A stretch of 64,000 bases of DNA from Photobacterium salinisoli (GTDB lineage Bacteria; Pseudomonadota; Gammaproteobacteria; Enterobacterales; Vibrionaceae): assembly GCF_003614885.1 (NCBI RefSeq), contig NZ_QZMS01000018.1, forward strand, positions 19,887 through 83,886, given 5' to 3'. The first letter of the stretch is position 1; each line of letters opens with the position of its first letter. The notes below the pieces were generated by a model. The model worked only from the letters and a program-made list of their open reading frames with translations, ran no database searches and was not told where the DNA came from. Below are positions 26,937-37,676 of the stretch, in pieces. Both the position numbers and the translations under genes were made by a program.

Positions 26937-26965
26937 AAGACCGTGGCCAAGGCTGCGGTCTTTTT
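26937..26965 (+). terminator. tsf terminator
   Basis: AAGACCG and CGGTCTT form the outer stem, with GGCC-AA-GGC pairing inside, followed by TTTTT. It separates tsf from pyrH. Confidence 0.8.
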
Positions 26966-27006
26966 ACAACTCCATATCTCTATAGTAAGCCTGGAAGGTA
27001 CAATAA

Positions 27007-27738
27007 ATGACCACGAATCCTAAACCGACTTATCAACGGATCCTGCTGAAACTGAGTGGCGAAGCGCTGCAGGGCGACGAAGGTTTTGGTATTGATGCAC
27101 ATGTGCTTGACCGCATGGCTCAGGAAATCAAAGAACTGGTAGAACTGGGCGTACAAGTTGGTCTGGTTATCGGTGGTGGTAACCTGTTCCGTGGTGCAGG
27201 TCTGGCTGCTGCGGGTATGAACCGAGTTGTGGGCGATCACATGGGTATGCTGGCGACAGTGATGAATGGCCTTGCCATGCGTGACGCGCTGCACCGTGCC
27301 TATGTGAACGCGAAAGTAATGTCAGCCATTCCGCTGAATGGTGTCTGTGACAGCTATAACTGGGCAGAAGCTATCAGCCAGCTTCGCCAGGGCAGGGTGG
27401 TTATTTTCTCTGCAGGTACAGGTAATCCTTTCTTTACAACAGATTCAGCGGCATGTCTGCGCGGTATTGAAATTGAAGCTGATGTTGTGCTGAAAGCCAC
27501 AAAAGTGGACGGTGTTTACAGCGACGATCCAGTTAAAAACCCAGAAGCTGTTCTTTATGATAAGCTAGGTTATCAGGACGTTCTGGAACAAGAGCTGAAA
27601 GTCATGGATCTCGCCGCCTTCACATTGGCTCGTGACCACGGTATGCCGATTCGTGTGTTCAACATGAATAAACCAGGCGCACTGCGTAAAGTTGTGATGG
27701 GTGAGCCGGAAGGTACCTTGATCGCTCACAGCGAGTAA
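27007..27738 (+). CDS. pyrH: UMP kinase
   Basis: Phosphorylates UMP to UDP in pyrimidine synthesis. This is the bacterial amino-acid-kinase-fold enzyme, 243 residues, with [14 protein letters not shown] at the N-terminus, [11 protein letters not shown] and [16 protein letters not shown]. It lies in the conserved tsf-pyrH-frr order. Confidence 0.98.
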   Translation: MTTNPKPTYQRILLKLSGEALQGDEGFGIDAHVLDRMAQEIKELVELGVQVGLVIGGGNLFRGAGLAAAGMNRVVGDHMGMLATVMNGLAMRDALHRAYVNAKVMSAIPLNGVCDSYNWAEAISQLRQGRVVIFSAGTGNPFFTTDSAACLRGIEIEADVVLKATKVDGVYSDDPVKNPEAVLYDKLGYQDVLEQELKVMDLAAFTLARDHGMPIRVFNMNKPGALRKVVMGEPEGTLIAHSE

Positions 27739-27805
27739 GGGCGTAACATATTGATAGGGTAGGAAAACAGCTTCCTGCTAAGACCGACTATTCAAGGGTA
27801 CAAAC

Positions 27806-28363
27806 GTGATTAACGATATTAAAACTGATGCGCAAACGCGCATGGACAAAAGTGTTGAAGCACTGAAAACTCAGCTGGCAAAAGTGCGTACTGGTCGTGC
27901 ACATCCAAGTTTGCTAGATGGTATTCAGGTTGACTACTACGGATCTAACACGCCGCTGCGTCAAGTAGCTAACGTCATCGCTGAAGATGCCCGTACCCTG
28001 GCCATTACGGTATTCGACAAAGAACTGACGCCTAAAATTGAAAAGGCGATCATGATGTCGGATCTGGGCCTTAACCCTTCATCTGCGGGTACGGTTATCC
28101 GGGTTCCACTGCCACCATTGACGGAAGAGCGTCGTAAAGATCTGGTTAAAGTTGTTCGCGCTGAAGCAGAACAAGGCCGTGTCGCTATTCGTAATATCCG
28201 TCGTGATGCCAACGCAGAAGTGAAGGCGCTACTGAAAGACAAAGAGATTTCAGAAGACGATGATCGTCGTGCTCAGGATGACATTCAGAAGCTGACTGAT
28301 GCCGCTGTGAAGAAAATTGATACCATTTTGGAAGCGAAAGAAAAAGAGTTGATGGAAGTTTAA
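27806..28363 (+). CDS. frr: Ribosome recycling factor
   Basis: Splits post-termination ribosomes together with EF-G. The product is 185 residues, with a three-helix bundle pattern and the conserved [15 protein letters not shown] and [14 protein letters not shown] segments. The start is GTG with AAGGGT upstream, giving [13 protein letters not shown]. Confidence 0.98.
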   Translation: MINDIKTDAQTRMDKSVEALKTQLAKVRTGRAHPSLLDGIQVDYYGSNTPLRQVANVIAEDARTLAITVFDKELTPKIEKAIMMSDLGLNPSSAGTVIRVPLPPLTEERRKDLVKVVRAEAEQGRVAIRNIRRDANAEVKALLKDKEISEDDDRRAQDDIQKLTDAAVKKIDTILEAKEKELMEV

Positions 28364-28405
28364 GGTTCTCCTTACTTATTATTGACTCTGGCTTGATAAG
28401 CTCTA

Positions 28406-28436
28406 AAGCGCTGTGCGTGCAGCACGGCGCTTTTTT
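28406..28436 (+). terminator. frr terminator
   Basis: AAGCGCTGTGC pairs with GCACGGCGCTT (one G-T pair) around GTGCA, followed by TTTTTT. Confidence 0.88.
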
Positions 28437-28450
28437 GTTGAGGGAAAAGT

Positions 28451-29218
28451 ATGACAGAGCATACAAGCAGCACTGAATGGTACACCCAGAACCTGCCCAA
28501 GCACGTGGCTATCATTATGGATGGTAACGGGCGCTGGGCTAAGGCAAAGGGTAAAGCGCGGGTGTTTGGCCATAAAGCCGGTGTAGAAGCCGTACGTAAA
28601 ACTGTCTCTGCTGCGAGCCGTCTTGGTATCCAGGTAGTGACTCTGTTTGCATTCAGCAGTGAGAACTGGCGCCGCCCGGAAGATGAAGTGTCTTTATTGA
28701 TGGAACTCTTTCTGACTGTTCTTGGCCGGGAAGTGAAGCGTCTGCACAAAAATAACATCCGTCTTAAAATTATTGGCGACACCAGCCGCTTCAGTCAGCG
28801 TCTTCAAGACAAAATCCTGGCAGCCGAAACCTTAACCGCTGCCAACACCGGCATGGTGCTGAACGTGGCGGCAAATTATGGCGGGCAATGGGATATTCTT
28901 CAGGCCACTCAGGCTCTTGCCAGAGACGTGGCCGAGCAGGGGCTGACCCCGGACGATATCACTGAAGACATGCTGGCTGCTCGCTTATCCACCAGTGGTT
29001 TGCCTGATGTCGATCTTCTTATTCGTACCAGTGGTGAATGCCGGATCAGCAACTTTATGCTGTGGCAGACCGCCTATGCCGAGTTGTATTTCACACCGCA
29101 ACTCTGGCCTGATTTTGATGAAAATACCTTAGCCGATGCTATTGCCTGGTTCATGGATCGGGAGCGTCGTTTTGGTTGTACGGGTGAACAAATAAAAAAG
29201 TTACTGAAAGCTCAGTAA
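28451..29218 (+). CDS. uppS: Undecaprenyl diphosphate synthase
   Basis: The cis-prenyltransferase that makes the C55 lipid carrier for peptidoglycan and O-antigen. The product is 255 residues, with the catalytic [16 protein letters not shown] near the N-terminus, [11 protein letters not shown] and the C-terminal [17 protein letters not shown]. Followed by cdsA. The 130-base gap holds no recognised signal apart from a GAGAGGA ribosome binding site for cdsA. Confidence 0.97.
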   Translation: MTEHTSSTEWYTQNLPKHVAIIMDGNGRWAKAKGKARVFGHKAGVEAVRKTVSAASRLGIQVVTLFAFSSENWRRPEDEVSLLMELFLTVLGREVKRLHKNNIRLKIIGDTSRFSQRLQDKILAAETLTAANTGMVLNVAANYGGQWDILQATQALARDVAEQGLTPDDITEDMLAARLSTSGLPDVDLLIRTSGECRISNFMLWQTAYAELYFTPQLWPDFDENTLADAIAWFMDRERRFGCTGEQIKKLLKAQ

Positions 29219-29348
29219 CACCAAGATGGTAGCGTGGAAAATGGAACCCCGCTGCCATTCTGAAAACAAGCTCGTGGCTTGTTGGATTGCTGCCAAGCAA
29301 GATATTGCTGAGAAGCGACAACGATAAATAATAACGAGAGGAACAAGC

Positions 29349-30197
29349 TTGCTTAAGCAACGAATTTTGACTGCATTGGTTCTGGCGCCATTAGTGATAG
29401 CCGGAATCTTCCTGCTACCTTTTTCGGGTTTTATGTTGGCTATCGCAGGTATCACCCTGGCTGGCTTCTGGGAATGGACCCAGTTTGTAAATGCCCGTTC
29501 ACGCCTGCTGGCAATGGTACCCCCTGTCTTAGTCTTACTGGCGTCGTTACTGGCCCTCCCTGCTGATGCCATCGAATTGGGTAATTTGCAATTTCCACAT
29601 CACATCATGTTAGCGGCAGGTGGCGCCTGGTGGTTGTTTGCCTGTTTACTGGTCGTGACCTATCCGAACCAATCTGGCTTCTGGGTTCGTTCAACCACAC
29701 TTCGCTACCTTTTTGGCTTACTCACCCTGATTCCCTTTTTCTGGGGCGTCGTCATGCTACGTGCTGTTAATTATGCCGAATCCCCCTATCTGGGCGCCAA
29801 ACTGGTTCTGTTGGTGTGTTTACTGGTCTGGGCGGCTGACAGCGGGGCTTATTTCGCGGGTAAGCGATTTGGCCGCCACAAAATGGCTCCCAGAGTCAGC
29901 CCGAATAAAACCCTTGAAGGGCTTGCCGGTGGTGTAGTGCTGGCAGTGGTCGTCGCGTGGGCAACCGCAGAACTGTTTGGTATAACCTTTAATAATAGCG
30001 GTGCACTGTTAGTGACAGTGGTGTTGACTGTGATTGCCTCTGTATTTGGTGATCTGGCAGAAAGTATGCTCAAGCGAGTTTCCGGAATTAAAGACAGTGG
30101 ACAGATATTACCTGGGCACGGTGGTATTCTGGATCGGATAGACAGCCTGACGGCAGCATTGCCTGTCTTTGCATTGCTCTATCTCTGGCTTATCTGA
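29349..30197 (+). CDS. cdsA: Phosphatidate cytidylyltransferase
   Basis: Makes CDP-diacylglycerol for phospholipid synthesis. An integral membrane protein of 282 residues with about eight hydrophobic helices and the C-terminal signature SVFGDLAESMLKRVSGIKDSG and PGHGGILDRIDSL. The start is TTG with GAGGA seven bases upstream. Confidence 0.96.
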   Translation: MLKQRILTALVLAPLVIAGIFLLPFSGFMLAIAGITLAGFWEWTQFVNARSRLLAMVPPVLVLLASLLALPADAIELGNLQFPHHIMLAAGGAWWLFACLLVVTYPNQSGFWVRSTTLRYLFGLLTLIPFFWGVVMLRAVNYAESPYLGAKLVLLVCLLVWAADSGAYFAGKRFGRHKMAPRVSPNKTLEGLAGGVVLAVVVAWATAELFGITFNNSGALLVTVVLTVIASVFGDLAESMLKRVSGIKDSGQILPGHGGILDRIDSLTAALPVFALLYLWLI

Positions 30198-30208
30198 GAC
30201 CTGATTCG

Positions 30209-30243
30209 GGGGGAAGCGGGTAACCACTTCCCCCATTTTGATT
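30209..30243 (+). terminator. cdsA terminator
   Basis: GGGGGAAG and CTTCCCCC form an 8-bp stem with an inner GG/CC pair, followed by ATTTTGATTTT. It ends the uppS-cdsA unit before dxr. Confidence 0.7.
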
Positions 30244-30346
30244 TTGATACCCTTGATAGTGTGTTGACCCCTTGTTCACACACTGACTGAAAATGAAGGT
30301 TAGGATGATGGCTGAGAACAGCCAGAATTCGTAAAGTAGTGAAGGT

Positions 30347-31543
30347 ATGCGTAAGTTAACGATTCTTGGAGCAACGGGATCAATTGGCACCAGTACACTG
30401 GCCGTAGTGGCAAACAATCCTGACCATTTTGAAGTGGTCGCGCTGGCCGCGGGTACAGACAGCCGTAAAATGTTTGAACTTTGCTGTCAGTGGCAGCCCA
30501 AGTTTGCTGCTATGGCCTGTGAGCAGGCCGCACGTGAACTGTCCGGGCAGTTGAAAGCTCACGGTGTCGCCACTCAGGTACTGGCAGGTGTCGCTGGCAT
30601 GTGCGAGATTGCCGCGCTGGATGAAGTGGATACCGTAATGGCCGCCATAGTGGGGGCGGCCGGACTGATGCCGACTATGTCTGCGGTCAAAGCCGGAAAA
30701 CGTGTTCTGCTGGCCAATAAGGAAGCCCTGGTGATGTCTGGCCAGATGTTTATTGATGCCGTTGCGAAGTATGACGCAGAATTATTACCGGTGGACAGTG
30801 AACATAATGCTATCTATCAGTGTCTACCTTTAGGTGTTCAACAGCAGACCGGGCGTTGTGATCTGTCTGCGGCAGGGATCAGCAAGATCTTGCTGACCGG
30901 CTCTGGCGGCCCATTTCGCTATACCGACCCTCGGGATCTGGAGACTGTGACCCCGGAAATGGCCATTGCGCATCCAAACTGGTCGATGGGACCAAAGATC
31001 TCCGTCGACTCGGCCACTATGATGAATAAAGGGCTGGAGTACATAGAAGCCCGATGGTTGTTTAATGCGTCTAGAGAGCAAATGGAGGTGCTGATTCATC
31101 CCCAGTCAGTCATCCACTCTATGGTACAGTACAAAGATGGCTCAGTGGTTGCGCAGATGGGATTGCCGGATATGCAGACGCCAATCGCCTTTGCCATGGC
31201 CTATCCTGAAAGGGTGGATGCCGGTGTGAAACCGCTTGATTTTACCCAAGCGGGAGAACTGACTTTTATGGCGCCGGATATGTCGCGTTATCCGTGTCTG
31301 CAGCTTGCGATAGATGCGTGCTACAGTGGGCAGGCAGCAACCACGTCGCTCAATGCTGCCAATGAGGTGGCAGTGGCAGAGTTTCTGGCCGGTGGTATAC
31401 GTTTTACCGATATCGCGCGAGTGAACCAGCAGGTGCTGGATCAGGTTAACCTGACAGAGCCGCGGAGTCTGGAGTGTGTGATGGCGTTAGATGCTGATGC
31501 ACGACAGTTGGCGCAGCAAGTGATTCAGAAGGTAGCTAAATGA
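30347..31543 (+). CDS. dxr: 1-deoxy-D-xylulose 5-phosphate reductoisomerase
   Basis: The first committed step of the MEP isoprenoid pathway, NADPH dependent. The product is 398 residues, with the NADPH loop [15 protein letters not shown], the metal-site segment [13 protein letters not shown] and the active-site region SGGPFRY and [14 protein letters not shown]. The stop overlaps the rseP start (ATGATG), so the two are coupled. The gene is also called ispC. Confidence 0.97.
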   Translation: MRKLTILGATGSIGTSTLAVVANNPDHFEVVALAAGTDSRKMFELCCQWQPKFAAMACEQAARELSGQLKAHGVATQVLAGVAGMCEIAALDEVDTVMAAIVGAAGLMPTMSAVKAGKRVLLANKEALVMSGQMFIDAVAKYDAELLPVDSEHNAIYQCLPLGVQQQTGRCDLSAAGISKILLTGSGGPFRYTDPRDLETVTPEMAIAHPNWSMGPKISVDSATMMNKGLEYIEARWLFNASREQMEVLIHPQSVIHSMVQYKDGSVVAQMGLPDMQTPIAFAMAYPERVDAGVKPLDFTQAGELTFMAPDMSRYPCLQLAIDACYSGQAATTSLNAANEVAVAEFLAGGIRFTDIARVNQQVLDQVNLTEPRSLECVMALDADARQLAQQVIQKVAK

Positions 31544-32895
31544 TGGGAATTTTGTGGAATCTGGGTGCCTTTCTCGTTGCGCTGGGCATTTTAATCGCGG
31601 TGCATGAATTCGGACACTTCTGGGTTGCACGCCGTTGCGGCGTGTATGTGGAGCGTTTTTCCATTGGTTTTGGTAAACCTCTCTGGCGTCGTGTCGACAA
31701 GCAAGGCACCGAGTACATACTGGCAATGATCCCACTCGGCGGCTATGTCAAAATGCTCGATGAGCGGGTTGACACCGTACCGGCTGAACGCCGCCACCAG
31801 GCTTTCAATAACAAATCATTGTGGCAAAGAAGTGCCATTGTGGCGGCAGGTCCTATTGCTAACTTCGTTTTTGCCATCTTTGCCTATTGGGTTGTGTACC
31901 TGATTGGTGTCCCTGCGGTTAAGCCGGTTATCGGAGAGGTTGCACCGCAATCAATAGCCGCCCAGGCCGGTATCGAAAACGGCATGGAACTTAAGTCAGT
32001 TTCTGGTATCCAAACTCCGGATTGGGAATCCGTCAATATGGCCATGATAAGCCATATTGGTGATGATACGATGACGCTGACAGCCGTGCCATCGGAAGAA
32101 TCTTACGAAAAAACATTTAATCTGGATTTGCGCAACTGGTCATTTGATCCGGAAAGTGAGCGTATACTGACTACTCTGGGTATCACGCCGTTTTCCCCGC
32201 CGATCACGCTCGAAATTGGTCAGCTGGTGGATAACGGAGCGGCCAAAAAAGCCGGCTTCGAAATAGGGGATACGATTGTCGCTATCGACAAGCAGCCGAT
32301 TACTCAATGGCAGCAGGTGGTTGATGCGGTTCGCTCCAGCCCGGATCAGGCACTGACTGTTGAGCTGCGCCGTGGTAACGAGCTGGTGGAAGCTTCTCTG
32401 ACGCCCATTACTAAAGAGTTGCCAAGTGGTGAGTGGGTTGGATACGCTGGTTTCGCACCTGTTATGTCAGAGTGGCCAGCAGATCAGCGTTTTGTTCGTC
32501 AGTATGGTCCTCTGGAAGCGATTGGCGAAGCCACCGAAAAAACCTGGCAACTGGTGACACTGACCTTTGATATGGTGACCAAGCTGGTGACCGGGGATGT
32601 GGCGCTGAAGAATTTAAGCGGCCCGATTTCTATCGCCAAAGGTGCGGGAACAACGGCTGACTATGGCATAGTGTACTTTTTGGGTTTTCTGGCTTTAATT
32701 AGCGTTAACCTGGGTATAGTGAACCTCTTGCCGCTGCCTGTGCTGGATGGTGGGCATTTACTCTTTTTTGCAATTGAAGCTGTGACACGACGTCCTGTTT
32801 CGGAGCGTATACAAGATCTTGGTTACCGTCTTGGATCTGTGATTTTAGTCGTTTTGATGGCTGTAGCGCTCATAAATGATTTTACCCGCCTTTAA
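31540..32895 (+). CDS. rseP: Site-2 protease RseP
   Basis: A zinc intramembrane protease that cleaves anti-sigma factor RseA in the envelope stress response. The product is 451 residues, with HEFGH in the first membrane helix ([12 protein letters not shown]), two PDZ domains in the periplasmic part (about residues 120-310) and [15 protein letters not shown] in the third membrane helix carrying the Asp zinc ligand. It overlaps dxr by four bases; two tandem ATG codons (31540, 31543) are possible starts. Confidence 0.97.
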   Translation: MMGILWNLGAFLVALGILIAVHEFGHFWVARRCGVYVERFSIGFGKPLWRRVDKQGTEYILAMIPLGGYVKMLDERVDTVPAERRHQAFNNKSLWQRSAIVAAGPIANFVFAIFAYWVVYLIGVPAVKPVIGEVAPQSIAAQAGIENGMELKSVSGIQTPDWESVNMAMISHIGDDTMTLTAVPSEESYEKTFNLDLRNWSFDPESERILTTLGITPFSPPITLEIGQLVDNGAAKKAGFEIGDTIVAIDKQPITQWQQVVDAVRSSPDQALTVELRRGNELVEASLTPITKELPSGEWVGYAGFAPVMSEWPADQRFVRQYGPLEAIGEATEKTWQLVTLTFDMVTKLVTGDVALKNLSGPISIAKGAGTTADYGIVYFLGFLALISVNLGIVNLLPLPVLDGGHLLFFAIEAVTRRPVSERIQDLGYRLGSVILVVLMAVALINDFTRL

Positions 32896-32931
32896 TAAGT
32901 GCGTTTTTAGCAAGGAATAATCAGAACAGTA

Positions 32932-35349
32932 ATGGCGATGAAGAAACTGTTAGTCGCATCCCTCTTGCTTGGCAGCAGTGTGGTACATGCGGAACAATTT
33001 GTGGTGGATGATATCCGCTTTGAGGGATTACAGCGTGTAGCCTTAGGTGCTGCATTGCTGAAGACGCCTGTCAGAATTGGTGATTCGGTCGATGAGCGTG
33101 ACGTCGCGGATATGATTCAGGCCTTGTTTGCTTCAGGTAACTTTGAAGATATTCAGGTTTTCCGTGAGGGTAATGCTTTAGTGGTGAAAGTCATTGAACG
33201 CCCGACCATAGCCAGTATCACGTTTTCTGGCAACAAGGCCATCAAAGACGAACAGCTCCAGGAAAATCTGAACGCCTCAAAGATCACGGTGGGTGAAGCA
33301 CTGGATCGTACGACGCTGAGTAAGATTGAGAAAGGTCTGGAAGATTTCTACTACAGCGTGGGTAAATACAATGCCAGCGTTAAGGCTGTTGTGACCCCAT
33401 TGCCACGAAATCGTGCTGATCTGAAATTTGTCTTTACCGAAGGGGTATCGGCGAAAATTCAGCAAATCAATTTCATTGGAAACAAGGTGTTTACCGATGA
33501 AGATCTGCGCGACAAATTCAATCTGCAGGCTGATGTGCCCTGGTGGAACTTCCTGGCCGATGAAAAGTATCAGAAACAGGTACTGGCTGGTGATCTGGAA
33601 ACCCTGCGTTCTCAGTACCTTAACAACGGTTATCTGAAGTATAAGCTTGAATCGACCCATGTCTCTATCTCCCCTGATAAGAAAGGGGTGTACATCACCC
33701 TGAATATCAATGAAGGGCAGCAGTATACGGTCAAAGGCGTCAAATTCCGCGGTAACCTGGTTGGTGCGCAGGGCGAACTGGCCGGGCTGGTCACCTTTAA
33801 AGAGGGTGATATTTACAACGGTGCAAAAGTCACAGGGTTGGAAGAGTCGATAAAACGCCGGCTTGGCGAATTGGGCTATGCCTACCCGCAGGTGAATACG
33901 ATTCCAGAGTTTGACGATACCAATCAGCAGGTGTCCCTGTTGGTTAACGTTGAGCCGGGCAAACGTATTTACGTGCGTAATATTGCTTTTTCTGGCAATA
34001 CCTCAACCCAGGATGAAGTGTTGCGTCGCGAAATGCGCCAGATGGAAGGCAGCTGGCTCAACTCCAAGTCGATTGAACGTGGTAAAGAGCGTCTGAACCG
34101 TACCGGTTTCTTTGAATCGGTTGATGTACAGACAGTGCGTGTTCCGGGCACCGAAGATCAGGTTGATGTTCAGTACAAGGTGAAAGAAGCAAACGCCGGC
34201 AACATCAACTTTGGTGTGGGTTATGGTACTGAATCCGGTGTCTCTTTTCAGGCCGGTATTCAGCAGGATAACTTCCTGGGAACCGGTAACCGTTTCGGCA
34301 TCAGTGCCATGATGAATGATTACCAGAAAAACGTCAGTGTCGAGTACCGCGACCCGTATTTCACGCTGGATGGCATCAGTCTGGGCGGTAAAGTTTACTA
34401 CAACGAGTTTGAAGCCTCTGACGCTAACATTTCTGACTATACCAACCAGAGCTACGGCGCCAGTCTGACCTGGGGTTTCCCGTATGATGAACTGAATTTC
34501 TTTGAATTTGGTCTGGGCTATGACCATAACAAGATCTCGAATACGGAAGAGTATTATCAGATCGAAAAATTCAAACAAATTCATGACTTTGATCAAGCCA
34601 ACACTTCTATAGAGCTGGACGACTTTGACTGGTCGGTTTCCTGGACACGCAATAACCTGAACCGTGGCTTTTTCCCGACAGCAGGTAACCATCAGCGTGC
34701 CACCTTCCGCATGACAGTACCGGGTTCAGATGCCCAGTATTTCAAAGCGCAGTATGATGTCCGCCAGTACTTCCCGTTAACTCAGGAACAGGACTTTACC
34801 CTGTTGCTTCGCGGCCGGCTGGGCTATGGTAATGGTTACGGTACAACGGATAATGGCAGTGATCAGCTGTTGCCGTTTTATGAAAACTTCTACGCGGGTG
34901 GCTTCTCTACCCTGCGGGGGTTCCGTTCCAACACTGTGGGTCCGAAAGCCGTCTACGTTGGCGGCTGTGATAGCGGTGGCAGCATAGGCGGTAATAACAG
35001 CTGTGCGACAGGTTCTGATGATGCGGCGGGCGGTAATGCTGTCGCACTGGCCAGTGTTGAGCTGATCGTCCCGACGCCGTTTGCTTCTGAAGAAGCGAGG
35101 AATCAGATCCGTACCAGCCTGTTTATTGATGCCGGTAACGTGTGGGACACAGAATACGATTTGAGCGGACAGGATGGCGATTTTCTGTATGACTATTCAG
35201 ATCCTTTCCTGATCCGTGCTTCATATGGTGCGGCTCTGCAGTGGATGTCACCAATGGGACCTCTGGTCTTTTCGGTAGCGAGGCCACTTAAGAAATACGA
35301 TGGCGATGACGAAGAATTCTTCACATTTACTATCGGACGTACATTCTAA
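32932..35349 (+). CDS. bamA: Outer membrane protein assembly factor BamA
   Basis: The central barrel of the BAM complex, which inserts beta-barrel proteins into the outer membrane. The product is 805 residues: a signal peptide (KKLLVASLLLGSSVVHA), five POTRA domains (about residues 22-420), and a barrel with the loop-6 motif TLRGFRSNTVGPKA and a C-terminal strand ending in Phe (FTFTIGRTF), the assembly signal. It is followed by skp, encoding the chaperone for the same pathway. Confidence 0.98.
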   Translation: MAMKKLLVASLLLGSSVVHAEQFVVDDIRFEGLQRVALGAALLKTPVRIGDSVDERDVADMIQALFASGNFEDIQVFREGNALVVKVIERPTIASITFSGNKAIKDEQLQENLNASKITVGEALDRTTLSKIEKGLEDFYYSVGKYNASVKAVVTPLPRNRADLKFVFTEGVSAKIQQINFIGNKVFTDEDLRDKFNLQADVPWWNFLADEKYQKQVLAGDLETLRSQYLNNGYLKYKLESTHVSISPDKKGVYITLNINEGQQYTVKGVKFRGNLVGAQGELAGLVTFKEGDIYNGAKVTGLEESIKRRLGELGYAYPQVNTIPEFDDTNQQVSLLVNVEPGKRIYVRNIAFSGNTSTQDEVLRREMRQMEGSWLNSKSIERGKERLNRTGFFESVDVQTVRVPGTEDQVDVQYKVKEANAGNINFGVGYGTESGVSFQAGIQQDNFLGTGNRFGISAMMNDYQKNVSVEYRDPYFTLDGISLGGKVYYNEFEASDANISDYTNQSYGASLTWGFPYDELNFFEFGLGYDHNKISNTEEYYQIEKFKQIHDFDQANTSIELDDFDWSVSWTRNNLNRGFFPTAGNHQRATFRMTVPGSDAQYFKAQYDVRQYFPLTQEQDFTLLLRGRLGYGNGYGTTDNGSDQLLPFYENFYAGGFSTLRGFRSNTVGPKAVYVGGCDSGGSIGGNNSCATGSDDAAGGNAVALASVELIVPTPFASEEARNQIRTSLFIDAGNVWDTEYDLSGQDGDFLYDYSDPFLIRASYGAALQWMSPMGPLVFSVARPLKKYDGDDEEFFTFTIGRTF

Positions 35350-35368
35350 CCCTTTAAGGAGAGAGCCT

Positions 35369-35878
35369 TTGAAACAGTGGATTAAAGCAGCCGGTCTTAG
35401 TCTGGTCGTTCTTTCATCATCTATGTATACCCAGGCAGCGGCAGCGGCTGAGAAGGTAGGTTATGTGGCTACGACTCAAGCTATGGCGCAACTGGCGCAG
35501 CGTTACAACTTGCAGGATAAGCTGCGAAACGAGTTCCAGGGACGGGTAACAGAATTGCGCTCGCTGGAAACCAATATCAAATCCAAGCTGGAAAAGCTCA
35601 AGCGTGATGGTCAGCTGATGAGCGCCAGCGACAAGACTAAACTGCAAAATGAGCTGCAGACCCTGGACAGTCAGTTCAAGCAGAAAGCGCGTGCCCTGCA
35701 GGAAGATCAGGCGCGTCGTGCGTCAGAAGAGCAGCAAAAGCTGGCCATGAAACTGCGTACAGCGATTCAGGATGTAGCCAAACGTGAAGGCTACGATATG
35801 GTTGTTGATGGTCAGGCAATTTTGTTTGCCAATCCTAAAGATGATCTGTCTGCGAAAGTGATGTCAGCGGTGAAATAA
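35369..35878 (+). CDS. skp: Periplasmic chaperone Skp (OmpH family)
   Basis: Holds unfolded outer-membrane proteins on the way to BAM. The start is TTG 35369 with TAAGGAGAGAG upstream, giving MKQWIKAAGLSLVVL and a signal peptide ending in AAAA-AEKVGYV. A frame that begins inside bamA (35300) would add 23 residues before the signal peptide and is rejected. The mature part of about 145 residues has the long coiled-coil tentacle (residues 50-130). It starts 19 bases after bamA. Confidence 0.93.
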   Translation: MKQWIKAAGLSLVVLSSSMYTQAAAAAEKVGYVATTQAMAQLAQRYNLQDKLRNEFQGRVTELRSLETNIKSKLEKLKRDGQLMSASDKTKLQNELQTLDSQFKQKARALQEDQARRASEEQQKLAMKLRTAIQDVAKREGYDMVVDGQAILFANPKDDLSAKVMSAVK

Positions 35879-35904
35879 GGATATCTTGTTTCACTGAGTG
35901 CCGG

Positions 35905-35993
35905 CGAGTGAGTACACCGGGAAGGGAATCAAGGCCCGTCTGGTGTATTCGCTCGTAGTATCCAAAATGACATTATTATGTGAACATTGTTCA
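35905..35993 (+). promoter_or_regulatory. Structured spacer between skp and lpxD
   Basis: CGAGTGAGTACACC (35905-35918) pairs with GGTGTATTCGCTCG (35942-35955): 14 pairs, two of them G-T, around a 23-nt loop. About 25 bases further lies the inverted repeat TGAACA-T-TGTTCA (35981-35993). No T-run follows. The spacer (35879-36087) codes for nothing I can see and could hold a processing site, an operator or an lpxD promoter. Confidence 0.4.
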
Positions 35994-36087
35994 AATTGTG
36001 GGCGTTTCTGCGTTATCCCTTTGCATTGTCTCTTACTCCGCAGATAATAAGGCGCAGTACGTACAAAACGAAATTTTAAGGTAAATA

Positions 36088-37116
36088 ATGGCTGCATTGA
36101 CGCTTGCTGCATTAGCAGAAAAATTAGGTGCGGAGCTGCGTGGTGACGCAGCGGCCGAAGTCACAGCAATCGCAGGGTTGGGTCAGGCAGGCTCTGGCCA
36201 GATCACTTTCCTTTCCAGCAGTAAATACCGCCAGCATCTGCAAGCGTGCAAGGCAACAGCGGTGATGTTGACACCCGCTGATGCTGAATATTTCGACGGT
36301 AATGCACTGATAGTTAAAGATCCTTACCTGGCCTACGCCAAAGTGGCTCAGTGGCTGGATTCCACACCAGCCAGCGCGGTAGACATTGCGCCATCCGCCT
36401 ATATTGCCCCTGACGCCGTACTGGGTGAGGGTGTTGCCGTTGGTCATAATGCCGTGATCGAATCCGGTGTGGTGCTTGGCGATCATGTTCAGGTGGGTCC
36501 CGGTTGCTTTATCGGTAAAGGTGCGCGCCTTGGCAGTCGCACTAAGCTATGGGCCAATGTCAGTATTTATCACAATGTTGTGCTGGGTGACGACTGCCTG
36601 GTTCAGTCGGGGACTGTGATTGGCTCTGATGGCTTTGGCTATGCGAACGATAAAGGCCAGTGGCAAAAAATTCCTCAGCTGGGCACAGTGCGTATTGGTA
36701 ACAGGGTAGAGATCGGAGCTTGTACCACTATTGATCGTGGTGCGCTTGAGGATACCCTGATCGCTGATGGTGTTATCATTGATAACCAGTGCCAGATTGC
36801 CCATAACGTTTCCATTGGAGAAAGTACTGCTGTTGCAGGTGCCACGGTTATGGCAGGCAGCCTGAAAGTAGGTAAACATTGTTTTATTGGCGGAGCCAGT
36901 GTGTTCAATGGCCATATGGAAATTACCGATGGCGTGACTGTGACTGGTATGGCAATGGTCATGCGACCTATTACTGAGCCTGGCGTGTATTCATCCGGTA
37001 TCCCACTACAGACTAACCGGGAATGGCGTAAAACGGCGGCACGTGTTCTGAAAATTGAAGAAATGAATAAGCGATTGAAATCTGTAGAGAAAAAACTCGA
37101 AAAAGATAATCAGTAG
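36088..37116 (+). CDS. lpxD: UDP-3-O-(3-hydroxyacyl)glucosamine N-acyltransferase LpxD
   Basis: The third step of lipid A synthesis. The product is 342 residues: an N-terminal uridine-binding domain, then a left-handed beta-helix with many hexapeptide repeats (residues about 110-300) carrying the catalytic His in [12 protein letters not shown], and a C-terminal helix ([19 protein letters not shown]). A TAAGG ribosome binding site precedes the ATG. Confidence 0.97.
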   Translation: MAALTLAALAEKLGAELRGDAAAEVTAIAGLGQAGSGQITFLSSSKYRQHLQACKATAVMLTPADAEYFDGNALIVKDPYLAYAKVAQWLDSTPASAVDIAPSAYIAPDAVLGEGVAVGHNAVIESGVVLGDHVQVGPGCFIGKGARLGSRTKLWANVSIYHNVVLGDDCLVQSGTVIGSDGFGYANDKGQWQKIPQLGTVRIGNRVEIGACTTIDRGALEDTLIADGVIIDNQCQIAHNVSIGESTAVAGATVMAGSLKVGKHCFIGGASVFNGHMEITDGVTVTGMAMVMRPITEPGVYSSGIPLQTNREWRKTAARVLKIEEMNKRLKSVEKKLEKDNQ

Positions 37117-37144
37117 TTTTTCGTTCTCATTTTGCCGCTTCAGG

Positions 37145-37180
37145 GCCTGCGTCACTTATTACGTAGGCTGTTTACGTTTT
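37145..37180 (+). terminator. Terminator-like hairpin between lpxD and fabZ
   Basis: GCCTGCGT and ACGTAGGC form an 8-bp stem with an 8-nt loop, followed by TGTTTACGTTTTTG. As lpxD and fabZ are normally co-transcribed, this may be an attenuator. Confidence 0.4.
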
Positions 37181-37220
37181 TGTCCGGCGCTTTATTAACT
37201 TTTTAGACAGGAATGCAGTT

Positions 37221-37676
37221 TTGACTAGCGAAAACAAAACGCTGAATATCACCGAGATCCAAGCACTTCTTCCGCACCGTTATCCTTTTCTGATGGTTGA
37301 TCGTGTTGTTAACTACGAAGAAGGCAAAACACTGACAGCGATAAAAAACGTTTCCGTCAATGAGCCGCAATTTACCGGCCACTTCCCGAAAATGCCTGTT
37401 TTTCCTGGTGTGCTGATTCTTGAAGCCATGGCACAGGCCACTGGCTTGCTGGCGTTTAAAACCTTTGGTGCGCCGGCAGAAAATGAACTGTATTACTTTG
37501 CCAGCATTGATAATGCGAAATTCCGTAAACCCGTTGGCCCAGGCGACCAGCTGGTGATTGAAGTGGAATTCCTGAAAGAGCGCCGCGGTATTGCCATGTT
37601 TAATGGTATTGCGAAAGTGGACGGCGATGTTGTGTGTTCTGCTGAGTTGAAATGCGCGAGACGAGAGTTTTCATGA
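37221..37676 (+). CDS. fabZ: 3-hydroxyacyl-ACP dehydratase FabZ
   Basis: Dehydrates 3-hydroxyacyl-ACP in fatty-acid elongation and competes with LpxA for its substrate. A hot-dog fold protein of 151 residues with the catalytic His and Glu in [15 protein letters not shown] and [11 protein letters not shown]. The start is TTG with AGGA eight bases upstream. The stop overlaps the lpxA ATG (ATGA). Confidence 0.97.
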   Translation: MTSENKTLNITEIQALLPHRYPFLMVDRVVNYEEGKTLTAIKNVSVNEPQFTGHFPKMPVFPGVLILEAMAQATGLLAFKTFGAPAENELYYFASIDNAKFRKPVGPGDQLVIEVEFLKERRGIAMFNGIAKVDGDVVCSAELKCARREFS

